Assembly: GCA_963769745.1 (NCBI GenBank)
Contig: CAVYNB010000020.1
Span: 1-64,000 of the forward strand
Reading direction: 5' to 3'
Source of the DNA: JALORV01 sp963769745
Lineage (GTDB): Bacteria > Pseudomonadota > Gammaproteobacteria > Burkholderiales > Burkholderiaceae_F
DNA: 64,000 nt
Made by a program: the position numbers and the translations under genes. The notes under the pieces are model-generated. The model was not told the DNA's origin and did not search any database. It saw only the letters and a list, made by a program, of their open reading frames with translations. The stretch's first letter is position 1. Every line of letters starts with the position of its first letter. Below, one piece after another: positions 8,753-17,458 of the stretch.

Positions 8753-9819
8753 GCGGGCCCCGGCGTCGCCGGCCGGTCGATCGGACCCAGCCCGAGCGAG
8801 CGCATCAGTGCGGACAGGTCGGCCGGAGGTGCTCGGAACCACTCCATCGGCGCGTGCGTGGTCGGATGCTCGAGGCCCAGGCGGCAGGCATGCAGCGCCT
8901 GTCGGGCAAACGCTCGCCAGGCAATCTCGGGCACCGGTGAAGGGAGGCGGCGCCGGTACACCGGATCGCCCACCAGCGGATGACCCAGGTACTCGAGATG
9001 CACGCGGATCTGGTGCGTGCGGCCGGTCTCGAGGCGGCACGCGAGCCACGACAAGGTGGCACCGTCGGCCTGCACACTGGCCAGTCGCGTGTAATGCGTG
9101 CGCGCCGCCCGTGCGTTCGTCGCATGACTGACTCGAAAGCGCAGCGGATTGCGCGCATCGCGGCCGATCGGCGCATCGATGACTCCGTTGCGCCGGGGTT
9201 CGCCGAGCACGATGGCCCAGTACTCGCGCTGCACCGTGCGCGCCTGCAACTGGCGCACGAGATCGGTCTGGGCCGCCAGCGTCCGCGCCACCACCATCAG
9301 CCCGGTCGTATCGGCGTCGAGGCGATGGACGATGCCTGCGCGCGGCACGGCCGCCAGCTCGGGCGCGTAGGCCAGCAGGCCGTTGAGCAGCGTGCCCGAC
9401 CAGTGGCCCGCGGCCGGATGCACGACCAGGCCGGCCGGTTTGTCGACGACCAGGATCGCGTCGTCTTCATGGACGATCGCCAGCGGCATGTTCTCGGGCG
9501 CGTAGGCCGCCGCGTCGGGAGCCGGCTGCGGTTCGAGCTCGACAAGGTCGCCGGCGACGACGGCATGGCGCGGCCGGACCTGCGCACCGTTGACCCGCAC
9601 GGCCCCGACCTCGATCCACTGCTTGAGCCGCGAGCGGGAGACTTCGGGCATCCATTGCGCGAGGACCTTGTCCAGCCGCTCGCCCGCGTGCTCACCTTCG
9701 ACACTGAACTGTCGCAGCAGCGGTTCGTCGGCGTCGGCGGCGTCGAAAGCGGCATCGATCGCGGCATCGTCGCCGACATCGACCGTCGAAGCTGAAACGT
9801 ATACTTCGCGGCTAGACAA
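8749..9819 (-). CDS. rluD: 23S rRNA pseudouridine synthase RluD
   Basis: RluD isomerises uridines in helix 69 of 23S rRNA and is important for ribosome assembly. The 356-residue protein has an N-terminal S4 RNA-binding domain (about residues 45-110: ERLDKVLAQWMPEVSRSRLKQWI) and the RluA catalytic domain with GIVHRLDADTTGLMVVA (catalytic Asp in HRLD), ALETGRTHQIRVH-type motif CRLETGRTHQIRVHL, and LVGDPVYR. The C-terminus overlaps the pgeF start by 4 bp. It diverges from bamD with only 13 bp between starts, so promoters must sit inside the neighbouring coding sequences. Confidence 0.93.
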   Translation of the reverse strand: MSSREVYVSASTVDVGDDAAIDAAFDAADADEPLLRQFSVEGEHAGERLDKVLAQWMPEVSRSRLKQWIEVGAVRVNGAQVRPRHAVVAGDLVELEPQPAPDAAAYAPENMPLAIVHEDDAILVVDKPAGLVVHPAAGHWSGTLLNGLLAYAPELAAVPRAGIVHRLDADTTGLMVVARTLAAQTDLVRQLQARTVQREYWAIVLGEPRRNGVIDAPIGRDARNPLRFRVSHATNARAARTHYTRLASVQADGATLSWLACRLETGRTHQIRVHLEYLGHPLVGDPVYRRRLPSPVPEIAWRAFARQALHACRLGLEHPTTHAPMEWFRAPPADLSALMRSLGLGPIDRPATPGPA

Positions 9820-9832
9820 CGGACGTGCCCCG

Positions 9833-10636
9833 ATGATGGATGGAGTTCATTTCTGGACCGTCGCCCTGACGCGGCGGGTGGCCATCGTGCTTGCCGCGCT
9901 GATGCTGGGCGGGTGCAGCTGGCTCGGGCTCGACTCGCTGTTCGAGAAGGACGCGACCGCGCGATGGGATGCCGACAAATTGTACGCGGAGGCCCGCGCG
10001 GAACTGTCGGCCGGCAACTGGGTGAAGGCACGCGAGTACTACCAGAAGCTCGAGTCGAGGTATCCGTTCGGCCGCCACGCACAGCAGGCGCTGATGGAAA
10101 TCGCCTACACGTACTACAAGGAAGGCGAGACCGCCCAGGCCATCCAGACCGCCGACCGCTTCATCCGCCAGTACCCGAACAACCCGCAGGTCGACTACAT
10201 GTACTACCTCAAGGGCCTTGCCTCGTTCAACGAGGACGTCGGCTTCCTGAGCAAGCTCATGACGCAGGACATGGCGTCGCGAGACGCCAAGGGCGCGCGG
10301 GAGTCGTACGACGCGTTTCGCGATCTGGTCACACGCTTTCCGGAAAGCCGCTATGCGGAGGATGCGCGCGCGCGCATGCGCCATCTGATCAACGCGCTGG
10401 CGCAGGCCGAACTGAACGTCGCCAACTTCTACTTCGACCGCAAGGCCTACATCGCGGCAATCCAGCGGTCGCAAATCGTGATCCGCGATTTCCAGACCTC
10501 GCCTGTCGCCGAAGAGGCACTGATCGTGCTCGCGCGGTCCTACCAGGCGCTGGAATTGCCGGATCTGCAGGCCGACGCCGAGCGCGTCCTCGCGCTGAAT
10601 TTCCCCGACAGCCGCTACCTGCGCGGCCGCCGCTAG
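9833..10636 (+). CDS. bamD: outer membrane protein assembly factor BamD
   Basis: BamD (ComL) is the essential lipoprotein of the BAM complex that inserts beta-barrel proteins into the outer membrane. The 267-residue product from the ATG at 9833 has a lipoprotein signal with lipobox LGGC (acylated Cys28). TPR-like helices follow: YAEARAELSAGNWVKAREYY, RYPFGRHAQQALMEIAY, TADRFIRQYPNNPQVDY, GLASFNEDVGF. Upstream in-frame codons are antisense to rluD and are excluded because they would bury the signal peptide. Length is typical. The stop abuts the convergent helicase gene with no gap. Confidence 0.93.
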   Translation: MMDGVHFWTVALTRRVAIVLAALMLGGCSWLGLDSLFEKDATARWDADKLYAEARAELSAGNWVKAREYYQKLESRYPFGRHAQQALMEIAYTYYKEGETAQAIQTADRFIRQYPNNPQVDYMYYLKGLASFNEDVGFLSKLMTQDMASRDAKGARESYDAFRDLVTRFPESRYAEDARARMRHLINALAQAELNVANFYFDRKAYIAAIQRSQIVIRDFQTSPVAEEALIVLARSYQALELPDLQADAERVLALNFPDSRYLRGRR

Positions 10637-12667
10637 CTACGCAACTTTTCTCCGCCGCGTCAGGAATTCGATCGCGTCGGCTTCGCTGCGCGTACGCGCG
10701 AACGGCGGCAGGCTCGCCAGCACCGTCCGGCCATACGACTTCGTCAGCACGCGTTCATCGAGAATCATCAGCACGCCGCGATCGTGCTCGTCGCGAATCA
10801 GCCGGCCCGCGCCCTGCTTGAGCAGCATCACCGCTTCGGGCAGCTGGTATTCGTTGAACGGGTTGCGGCCGCAGCGACGCAGATAGCGGATCTTCGCCTC
10901 CACGATCGGATCGTCGGGCGGAGCAAACGGCAGCTTGTCGATCACCACCAGCGACAATGCCTCGCCGCGGATGTCGATGCCTTCCCAGAAACTGACGCTG
11001 CCGACCAGCACGGCATTGCCGGCGCTGCGGAATCCATCCAGCAACGCCCGTCGGCTGCTCGACCCCTGCACCAGCAACGGCAATGGCGTCGCGTCGCGCT
11101 CCATCAGTTGTTGCAGCCGCGCCGCGATCCGATCGACCGCGCGCAGCGTCGTGCACAACAGGAAGGCGCGACCGCCATTGGCCTGCACCAGCGGCCAGGC
11201 GGCCTCCGCCACGTGCTCGGGAAAGCGGGCATCGTAGGGTGACGGCATCGACTGCGGCAGATACAGCATCGCCTGGCGCGCAAAGTCGAACGGGCTGTCC
11301 CAGCGCGCCGTCCGCGCCTCGATGCCGAGTTCGGCCAGGAAGTGATCGAAGCGACCGCCGGTCGTCAGCGTCGCGGAGGTCAGGATCCATGCCTGCGGCT
11401 GCGCCTCGCGCGCTCGCGCGAGCAGGCGCCCGGCCGCGAGTGGGGTCTTGTGGAACTGAGCGCCGTGCGTCGAGATCGATATCCAGCGCACCGCAGGATC
11501 CTCGTCGGCATCGGCGTCACTTTCGCTGTCCTCGTCACCTTGCGTCCCGACGGCGCGGCTCCACTCGGCGAGCGCGCGCTTGAGTTCGGCAACGCGCGGC
11601 CCGAGCAGATCGAGTTCCGGGTCACGGCCGCGATTGATCTCGACCGCCCGCGCGAGTTCGCCCGCGTCCTCATCGAGCTGGTCGAGCGTTTCGATCAGGC
11701 GCGCATCGCGCGGCAACCGCGCCAGCGGCGTGCGCGACCCCGGGGCCAGTCCGATGTCCCCGAGCCTGAGGCGCACGTCCCGCACCGCCTTCTCGATGCG
11801 CGCGGTGAGCGGAGCCCACGAGGCGCCGTCGGCCGCGCGCGACAGTCCCAGCGCACGGCTGTCGCGCGCCAGTTCGATCCACTGCCCCAGTGACAGCGTC
11901 GTGCCGAAGAAGTCGGCCGCCACGTCGGGCACCTGGTGCGCCTCGTCGAGGATCACCGTGTCGACGGCCGGAAGAAAATCGCGGATCGCATCGTCGCGAA
12001 GTGCGAGATCGGCGAGGAACAGGTGATGGTTGACGACCACCACGTCAGCCGCCTGCGCATCGCGGCGCGCCTTGAACACGAAGCAGCCTGAAAATCGGGG
12101 GCATTCGGCGCCCAGGCAGTTGTCCCTCGTCGAAGTCACCAGGGGCCACACTGCCGCGCTTTCCGGCACTTCCGACAGCTCGGCGCGATCGCCGGAGACC
12201 GTCACCGCGGCAAAGCGCACGATGGCACGCAGGTGGCGCGCATCGTCGCGCGACGAGAGCAGCGCTTCGCCCTCCGCGCGTTCCATGCGATGCAAACACA
12301 GATAGTTGGCCCGGCCCTTGAGCAATGCGGTCGCCGCATTGATCTTCAGCGCCTTGAGGACGGCGGGCAGGTCCTTGCGGAAGAGCTGGTCCTGCAGCGG
12401 CTTGGTGCCGGTGGAGATCAGCAGCTTGCCGCCCGCCAGCAGTGCCGGCACGAGATACGCGAAAGTCTTGCCGGTACCGGTGCCGGCTTCGGCGACGAGC
12501 GTGGCGCCGTCGAGGATCGCCTGGTGGACGGTGGCTGCCATGTCGGCCTGCGACGCGCGCGGAACAAAGCCCGGCACGGCCGCTGCCAGCGCGCCGCCGG
12601 CCGCGAAGGCCCGCACGATGTCGACGGCAACGGGGTCTGGCTCCGGGGCCGTGGCCGGCCGGCTCAC
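10637..12667 (-). CDS. DinG/YoaA-family Fe-S ATP-dependent DNA helicase
   Basis: The protein is a 676-residue XPD-like superfamily 2 helicase. Walker A is AGTGTGKT (61-68) and the DEAH box is at 241-244. Four cysteines between them (Cys124, Cys184, Cys189, Cys195, in YLCLHR and CLGAECPRFSGC) form the expected [4Fe-4S] site of this family. Later motifs include ILTSATL, VSFWEGIDIRG, VVIDKLPFAPP and LKQGAGRLIRD. DinG and YoaA unwind replication or transcription roadblocks; without a phylogeny I do not choose between them, although the length and absence of an exonuclease domain favour YoaA. An acidic Asp/Glu-rich insertion lies near residues 400-415. Its start overlaps the DUF465 stop by 4 bp. 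Confidence 0.9.
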   Translation of the reverse strand: MSRPATAPEPDPVAVDIVRAFAAGGALAAAVPGFVPRASQADMAATVHQAILDGATLVAEAGTGTGKTFAYLVPALLAGGKLLISTGTKPLQDQLFRKDLPAVLKALKINAATALLKGRANYLCLHRMERAEGEALLSSRDDARHLRAIVRFAAVTVSGDRAELSEVPESAAVWPLVTSTRDNCLGAECPRFSGCFVFKARRDAQAADVVVVNHHLFLADLALRDDAIRDFLPAVDTVILDEAHQVPDVAADFFGTTLSLGQWIELARDSRALGLSRAADGASWAPLTARIEKAVRDVRLRLGDIGLAPGSRTPLARLPRDARLIETLDQLDEDAGELARAVEINRGRDPELDLLGPRVAELKRALAEWSRAVGTQGDEDSESDADADEDPAVRWISISTHGAQFHKTPLAAGRLLARAREAQPQAWILTSATLTTGGRFDHFLAELGIEARTARWDSPFDFARQAMLYLPQSMPSPYDARFPEHVAEAAWPLVQANGGRAFLLCTTLRAVDRIAARLQQLMERDATPLPLLVQGSSSRRALLDGFRSAGNAVLVGSVSFWEGIDIRGEALSLVVIDKLPFAPPDDPIVEAKIRYLRRCGRNPFNEYQLPEAVMLLKQGAGRLIRDEHDRGVLMILDERVLTKSYGRTVLASLPPFARTRSEADAIEFLTRRRKVA

Positions 12668-12861
12668 GCAGGAATGTCGGGCACGAGCTGCATTTCGAGC
12701 AGGCGGACCGAATCCTTGATCTGCAGTTTGCGCTTCTTCATGCGTCGCAAGGCGAGCTCATCGACGCCAGGCTGCATCGCGAGGCGTTCGATCGCATCGT
12801 CGAGATCGCGATGCTCGACCTGCAGTTCGATGATGCGCCGCTTGACCTCGTCCTGTTCCAT
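12664..12861 (-). CDS. DUF465 (YdcH-like) small coiled-coil protein
   Basis: This 65-residue protein is almost entirely helical, with the charged pattern EVKRRIIELQVEHRDLDDAI and a RRMKKRKLQIKDSVRLLE core. That matches the small YdcH/DUF465 proteins, in which the C-terminal Lys/Arg-rich KKRKL stretch is conserved. The function of the family is unknown. It overlaps the helicase start by 4 bp (ATGA), so the two are translationally coupled. It diverges from the PP2C gene across about 106 bp that should contain both promoters. Confidence 0.8.
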   Translation of the reverse strand: MEQDEVKRRIIELQVEHRDLDDAIERLAMQPGVDELALRRMKKRKLQIKDSVRLLEMQLVPDIPA

Positions 12862-12967
12862 GGCGCGTGCAAATCGTCAAAGTGGACCCGAAAGGCTGCG
12901 GTACCCGGCGCTCCGGCAGCAGCGAGAAAGCCGATGATAGACTTCTTCATCAGTCCATCAGAGTCGC

Positions 12968-13744
12968 GTGACGAGCTTCAAACTCAACGTCTGCGTCGCG
13001 CAGCACATCGGCGACCGGCAGGAACAACAGGACCGCGTGGCCATTATCACCAGCCCGCGTAATCCCGGCGCCATGCTCGCGATAGTCGCAGACGGCATGG
13101 GAGGGCGGACAGGCGGTCGGATGGCCGCCGACCAGGTCGTCAGTACTGCCGAAAACCTCTTCAAGGACATGACCGAACGCGATTCGACGTTCCGGGACAT
13201 GTTGCTTCATCTGGCCGCCGAGGCCCACACCGTCATCCGCCTGACCGCGATCGCCTCAGAGAAGGAACCGCACGCCACCTTGTGCGCACTGATCATCAAG
13301 AAGAATTACGCGATCTGGGCGCATGCGGGCGACAGCCGGCTGTACTTCTTCCGCGGAGGCAAGCTGGTCCACCGTACCGAGGACCACACCTACGCGGAGC
13401 AGCTACGGCTCGAAGGCCGCTACGAGGACGCGGAAATCGCGGCGGGCCGCTACAAGAACATCCTGGTCAGTGCCCTCGGCATCAACAAGAAGCCGAAGAT
13501 TGTCATCGGCGAGGATGCCGCCCTGCGGGAAGGCGACATCTTCCTGCTGGCAAGCGACGGAATGTGGGCGTACTTCGAGGACGACGAACTCGCGGAGATC
13601 CTCCAGCAGTTGTCGCCGCGGGACGCGTCGGAGCGCCTCGTTTCGCTGGCACGCGAGCGTGGCGAGGGTCGTGGCGACAACCTCTCCGTCGCGATCATCA
13701 AGCTCGAACCGCAACCCCGCGAAGCGCAGCGCGGCCGCAGCTAG
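12968..13744 (+). CDS. PP2C-family serine/threonine protein phosphatase
   Basis: PP2C phosphatases are metal-dependent (Mn/Mg) and remove phosphate from Ser/Thr. The 258-residue protein (GTG start) contains the family motifs: HIGDRQEQQDR near the N-terminus, IVADGMGG with metal-binding Asp42, HATLCALII, AHAGDSRLYFFRGG, LLASDGMW and GRGDNLSVAII. It has no membrane segment or extra sensor domain, so it is a cytoplasmic single-domain enzyme. No partner kinase lies in the window. It converges on the coiled-coil gene with 5 bp between stops. Confidence 0.9.
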   Translation: MTSFKLNVCVAQHIGDRQEQQDRVAIITSPRNPGAMLAIVADGMGGRTGGRMAADQVVSTAENLFKDMTERDSTFRDMLLHLAAEAHTVIRLTAIASEKEPHATLCALIIKKNYAIWAHAGDSRLYFFRGGKLVHRTEDHTYAEQLRLEGRYEDAEIAAGRYKNILVSALGINKKPKIVIGEDAALREGDIFLLASDGMWAYFEDDELAEILQQLSPRDASERLVSLARERGEGRGDNLSVAIIKLEPQPREAQRGRS

Positions 13745-13749
13745 CGCAG

Positions 13750-14481
13750 TTAGCGCGGCAGGGCCGCGGCGGCCTCTGCCGCGCGTTTGCGGATCGCCTC
13801 GCGTTCCGCCTCCTTCTTCTCCAGCGCCTTCTTGCGTTCCGCACGCCGTTCCTCGCGGCGCTTGCGTTCGGCGGCACTGGCCTCCGCGCGCTTGGCCGCA
13901 TCGACCTGTTTCTGCTGGAACTCGGCGGCGTCCTGCGCACGCTTCGCGGCTTCCTGCTTTTCGCGCTCGAGTCGCGCGGCGTGCTCTTGCTGTTTGCGCT
14001 CGTAGTCTGCGCGATTGCGGGCCACGTCCTCGTCGGACAGGGATCCCTTCGCGTTCTCAGCCGCCTTTGAGGTGCGCTTTTCGGACTCGGCGCGCGCGGC
14101 CGCTTCACGGGCGCTCTTCGCCTCGGCCTCGGACGCCTGCTGCTTGTCCTGCTCGGCGCGCCGGCGCGCCAGGTCCTCCTGGTCCAGCCGGCGCCGCGTG
14201 TCCTTGGCTTCCACTTCGATGCGCCGGACATCGCGACGCGCCAGTTCGCGGTCCCGCCGCACTTTCTCCCGGCAGTCGTTGACGAAGAACCCGCGATAGC
14301 ACTCGGCCTCGCGCGCCGAGAACTCCTTCTCGAGCCGGGCCTCCTCCTTCTGTGCGGCCTCGATGGCCTGGTCGGCCTGTTCGCGCGTCGTGATGCTGCC
14401 GGGCGGGAATCGGGCAGAGAACTCCTGCGCGGACGCAAGGGCCGCGACGAGCAAGGCAATCAGCAGAATCAGGGTACGCAC
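13750..14481 (-). CDS. secreted coiled-coil protein of unknown function
   Basis: The 243-residue protein has a clear signal peptide (MRTLILLIALLVAALASAQ, cleavage after ASA). The mature part is an extremely charged Ala/Glu/Lys/Arg-rich coiled coil running from about residue 30 to the end, with two cysteines in AECYRGFFVNDCREKVRRD that may form a disulfide. Similar periplasmic proteins occur widely in betaproteobacteria, but I know no established role. The low-complexity C-terminal half limits homology inference. It lies 31 bp downstream of zapE on the same strand. Confidence 0.7.
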   Translation of the reverse strand: MRTLILLIALLVAALASAQEFSARFPPGSITTREQADQAIEAAQKEEARLEKEFSAREAECYRGFFVNDCREKVRRDRELARRDVRRIEVEAKDTRRRLDQEDLARRRAEQDKQQASEAEAKSAREAAARAESEKRTSKAAENAKGSLSDEDVARNRADYERKQQEHAARLEREKQEAAKRAQDAAEFQQKQVDAAKRAEASAAERKRREERRAERKKALEKKEAEREAIRKRAAEAAAALPR

Positions 14482-14512
14482 AGGAAGTCAACGTCCGGCG
14501 GGCATGATCGGA

Positions 14513-15605
14513 TTACACACGACCTACGGCTCGCCGCGATGATTCAAGGTAGGCGCGCGACTGCATCTCTTCCAGCCGTGACACCGTGCGCGTGAATTCG
14601 TTCGAAAGGGCGCCGGCCGCGTACAGCTCGGCAGCCGGCACTTCGGCGGACAGCAGCAGCTTGACCCGATGGTCATACAGGACGTCCACCAGCCAGGTGA
14701 AGCGCCGCGCTTCCGACGCCTGGCCGGCCGACATCTTCGGGACGTTGGACAGCACCACCGTGTGAAACTGCGCGGCCAGCTCGAGGTAGTCGTTCTGCGA
14801 GCGCGGGCCGCCGCACAGCACGGCGAAGTCGAACCAGACCACGCCGCCCGCCCGCCGTCGCGCGCGGATCGTCCGCGCTTCGATGATCAGCACCGGATCA
14901 TCGTCCTCGGATTCGGCAACGCGATCGAATGCCGCCGCCAGCGCCTGCTCGGCCCCGGCACCCCAGGGAGTGAGGTAGGCCTCGATGCGTTCCATCGCGC
15001 GCCGCCGGTAGTCCACGCCTCCATCGACCTGCACGGCATCGAGCCGGGCCTTGAGCAGTTCGATCGCAGGCAGCATCCGGTCGCGATGCAGGCCATCCGG
15101 GTACAGGGCATCGGGTGCGTAGTTCGACGTGATCACGAAGCCGACATTCAGCGCGAAAAGGCGATCGAGCAAGCGATACAGGATCATCGCGTCGGCAATG
15201 TCCGACACGTGGAACTCGTCGAAGCAGATGAGTCGATGCCTGCGAGCGATGCGCTGCGCGACGTCGTCAAGCGGCTCGGCCGTCCCCTTGAGCTCGTGCA
15301 GTTCCGCATGGACGCCGCGCATGAACTCGTGAAAATGGACCCGCGTCTTGCGGATCACGGGCACGGTGGCGAAGAACGCATCCATCAGGAAGCTCTTGCC
15401 GCGACCGACATCGCCCCACAGGTAGACGCCGCGCGGCACTGGCGGGCGCACCAGCAGCTTTCTCAGCGCGTTCGAGCGCTGTGCCTTGTAGTCAGTCCAG
15501 TCCTGGTAGAGGCGCATGCAAGCGCTCGGCGGCGCGCTCCTGTGATTCATCCAGTGCGTATCCGCGTTGCGCGAGGGCAGCATCGAGCTGGGGTCGAAAC
15601 GACAC
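14513..15605 (-). CDS. zapE: cell division AFG1-like ATPase ZapE, apparent frameshift near N-terminus
   Basis: ZapE is an AFG1-family P-loop ATPase that associates with the division ring. The protein has Walker A GDVGRGKS, HFHEFMRG, LICFDEFHVSDIADAMIL (Walker B), ITSNYAPDALYPDG and FTWLVDVLYDHRVKL. The main frame would start internally at 15583 with a non-family N-terminus. In the next frame, a GTG at 15605 (after an in-frame TGA) encodes FRPQLDAALAQRGYALDE and then AAERLH. Dropping one base near 15514 joins this to RLYQDWTDYKAQRSNAL, the conserved family N-terminus. I therefore call one gene of about 363 codons with a one-base sequence error. It follows lpd, a common betaproteobacterial order. 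Confidence 0.88.
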
Positions 15606-15653
15606 GCGGGCGCTGTCTCAGGGAGGACGTCTTGCAGCCGGGCTGCGAGAGGC

Positions 15654-17093
15654 TCAGAGATTGAGCGTGCGCTTGTCGACCGCCAGCGCCGCCTCCTTGG
15701 TCGCCTCGGACAGCGACGGATGGGCGTGGCAGATGCGCGCGATATCTTCGGCCGAGGCGCGGAACTCCATGGCGACGACTGCCTCGGCGATCAGCTCCGA
15801 CGCGAAGGGACCGATGATATGGACGCCGAGGATTTCATCGGTGGCTGCGTCCGCAAGGAACTTGACCATGCCCTGGGTGTCGCCCAGTGCGCGCGCGCGG
15901 CCGTTCGCCGCGAACGGAAACGTGCCGGCCTTGTAGGCGCGGCCCGCGGCCTTGAGCTGCTGTTCCGTCTGTCCGACCCATGCGATCTCCGGTGACGTGT
16001 AGATCACCCAGGGGATCGTGTTGAAGTTGACGTGGCCATGCTGGCCGGCGATGCGCTCCGCGACAGCCACCCCCTCCTCTTCCGCCTTGTGGGCCAGCAT
16101 CGGCCCGCGCACCACATCGCCGATCGCCCAGACGTTCGGCACATTGGTGCGGCAATCGTCATCGACGGCGACGAAGCCGCGCTCATCGAGCGCCAGTCCG
16201 ACCGCCTCGACATTGAGTCCGGTCGTGTTCGGGACCCGGCCGATCGAAACGATCAGCCTGTCCACGGCAAGTGACTGCGCGTCCCCCTTGGCATCCGCAT
16301 AAGTGACGCGGACTTCCCCGGACTTGCCCTTCTTCTCGACCGCGACAGCATCGATCTTCACGCCGAGGTGGATCTTCAGCCCCTGGCGCGCGAAGAGCTT
16401 CGCGGCTTCCTTGGCAATCTGATCGTCGACCGCGCCCAGAAACGCCGGCAGCGCTTCGAGGATCGTGACCTCCGCGCCGAGCCGGCGCCACACCGAGCCC
16501 ATCTCGAGGCCGATGACGCCCGCGCCGATGACGCCCAGTCGCTTCGGCACTTCGGGGATTGCCAGCGCGCCATCGTTCGACAGGATGCGGATTTCGTCGA
16601 AGTCCGCGCCGGGCAGCGGGCGTGCATTCGAACCGGTCGCCACGATCACATGGCGCGCGACGAGGCTCTCGCCTGCGGCTCCGTCGACTTTCACCTCGAT
16701 GCCCGCGTCGCTGCGTCCGACGAACGAGCCGCGCCCGTGGAGGAACGCGATCTTGTTCTTCTTGAACAGGAACAGGATGCCGTCATTGTTCTGCCTGACG
16801 ACGGTGTCCTTGCGACCGAGCATCTTGCCGAGGTCCAGACCGAGCCCCTTGACCTCGATGCCGTGAGCGGCAAAGTGATGGCCGGCGTGCTCATAGTGCT
16901 CGGAGGACTGCAGCAGCGCCTTGGACGGAATGCAGCCGATATTGGTGCAGGTGCCGCCGGGGGCGGGCCCGCCGTCCTTCCCCTTCCACTGGTCGATGCA
17001 GGCGACCGAAAAACCGAGCTGCGCCGCCCGGATCGCCGCAATGTAACCACCGGGTCCGCCGCCGATCACGACGACGTCGAAGTTCTTCGACAT
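15654..17093 (-). CDS. lpd: dihydrolipoyl dehydrogenase (E3 of 2-oxoglutarate dehydrogenase)
   Basis: E3 reoxidises the dihydrolipoyl arm of OdhB with NAD+, using FAD and a redox disulfide. The 479-residue protein begins with the FAD-binding GGGPGGYIAAIRAA motif. The active-site disulfide is Cys49/Cys54 in GGTCTNIGCIPSKAL. The NAD-binding VIGAGVIGLEMGSVW, the second FAD motif VWAIGDVVRGPMLAHKAEEEG, and the C-terminal His-Glu pair in CHAHPSLSEATKEAA are all present. It is the third gene of odhA-odhB-(SHOCT/PspC)-lpd and precedes zapE. Confidence 0.95.
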   Translation of the reverse strand: MSKNFDVVVIGGGPGGYIAAIRAAQLGFSVACIDQWKGKDGGPAPGGTCTNIGCIPSKALLQSSEHYEHAGHHFAAHGIEVKGLGLDLGKMLGRKDTVVRQNNDGILFLFKKNKIAFLHGRGSFVGRSDAGIEVKVDGAAGESLVARHVIVATGSNARPLPGADFDEIRILSNDGALAIPEVPKRLGVIGAGVIGLEMGSVWRRLGAEVTILEALPAFLGAVDDQIAKEAAKLFARQGLKIHLGVKIDAVAVEKKGKSGEVRVTYADAKGDAQSLAVDRLIVSIGRVPNTTGLNVEAVGLALDERGFVAVDDDCRTNVPNVWAIGDVVRGPMLAHKAEEEGVAVAERIAGQHGHVNFNTIPWVIYTSPEIAWVGQTEQQLKAAGRAYKAGTFPFAANGRARALGDTQGMVKFLADAATDEILGVHIIGPFASELIAEAVVAMEFRASAEDIARICHAHPSLSEATKEAALAVDKRTLNL

Positions 17094-17121
17094 GCTTGCC
17101 TTTCAGGACTTGACGCCGGGC

Positions 17122-17455
17122 TCAGTACTCACGCGGCACGAATACCCACAGCAGGACGTACAGGACCAGCGTGACGCCCCCAAGGAACAGGCCGAGCGCG
17201 AACAGCAGCCGCCAGATCCAGGAGTCGACTCCCGTCGTTTTGCCGAGTCCGCCGCAGACGCCCGCAATCCACTTGTCGGAGTCCGACAGGCGCAGGCGGT
17301 TGGCGCCTTCCGCGGCCGCCCTCAGCGGGTCGCCGGCACTCGTCCGCGGATTGCCGGCGGAACAGCTCGGCCTTGGCCGTCTCGAACTCGGCCTGGGTCA
17401 GCGCCCCGTCCTTGTACAGCGCATGCAGCTTTCCAATTTCGTCAGCAGTGCCCAT
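17122..17455 (-). CDS. SHOCT-PspC domain small membrane protein, apparent frameshift
   Basis: The N-terminal frame encodes a SHOCT domain (GTADEIGKLHALYKDGALTQ, EFETAKAELF). It then drifts into non-family sequence. In the next frame, the sequence reads GANRLRLSDSDKWIAGVCGG, then LGKTTGVDSWIWRLLFAL and a hydrophobic segment ending in VLLWVFVPREY and a stop at 17122. This is a complete PspC domain with its transmembrane helix. One extra base somewhere around 17320-17350 explains the break. SHOCT-PspC fusions are small inner-membrane proteins sometimes linked to envelope stress, but a specific role is unknown. It is inserted between odhB (3 bp) and lpd. Confidence 0.75.
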
Positions 17456-17458
17456 TGT

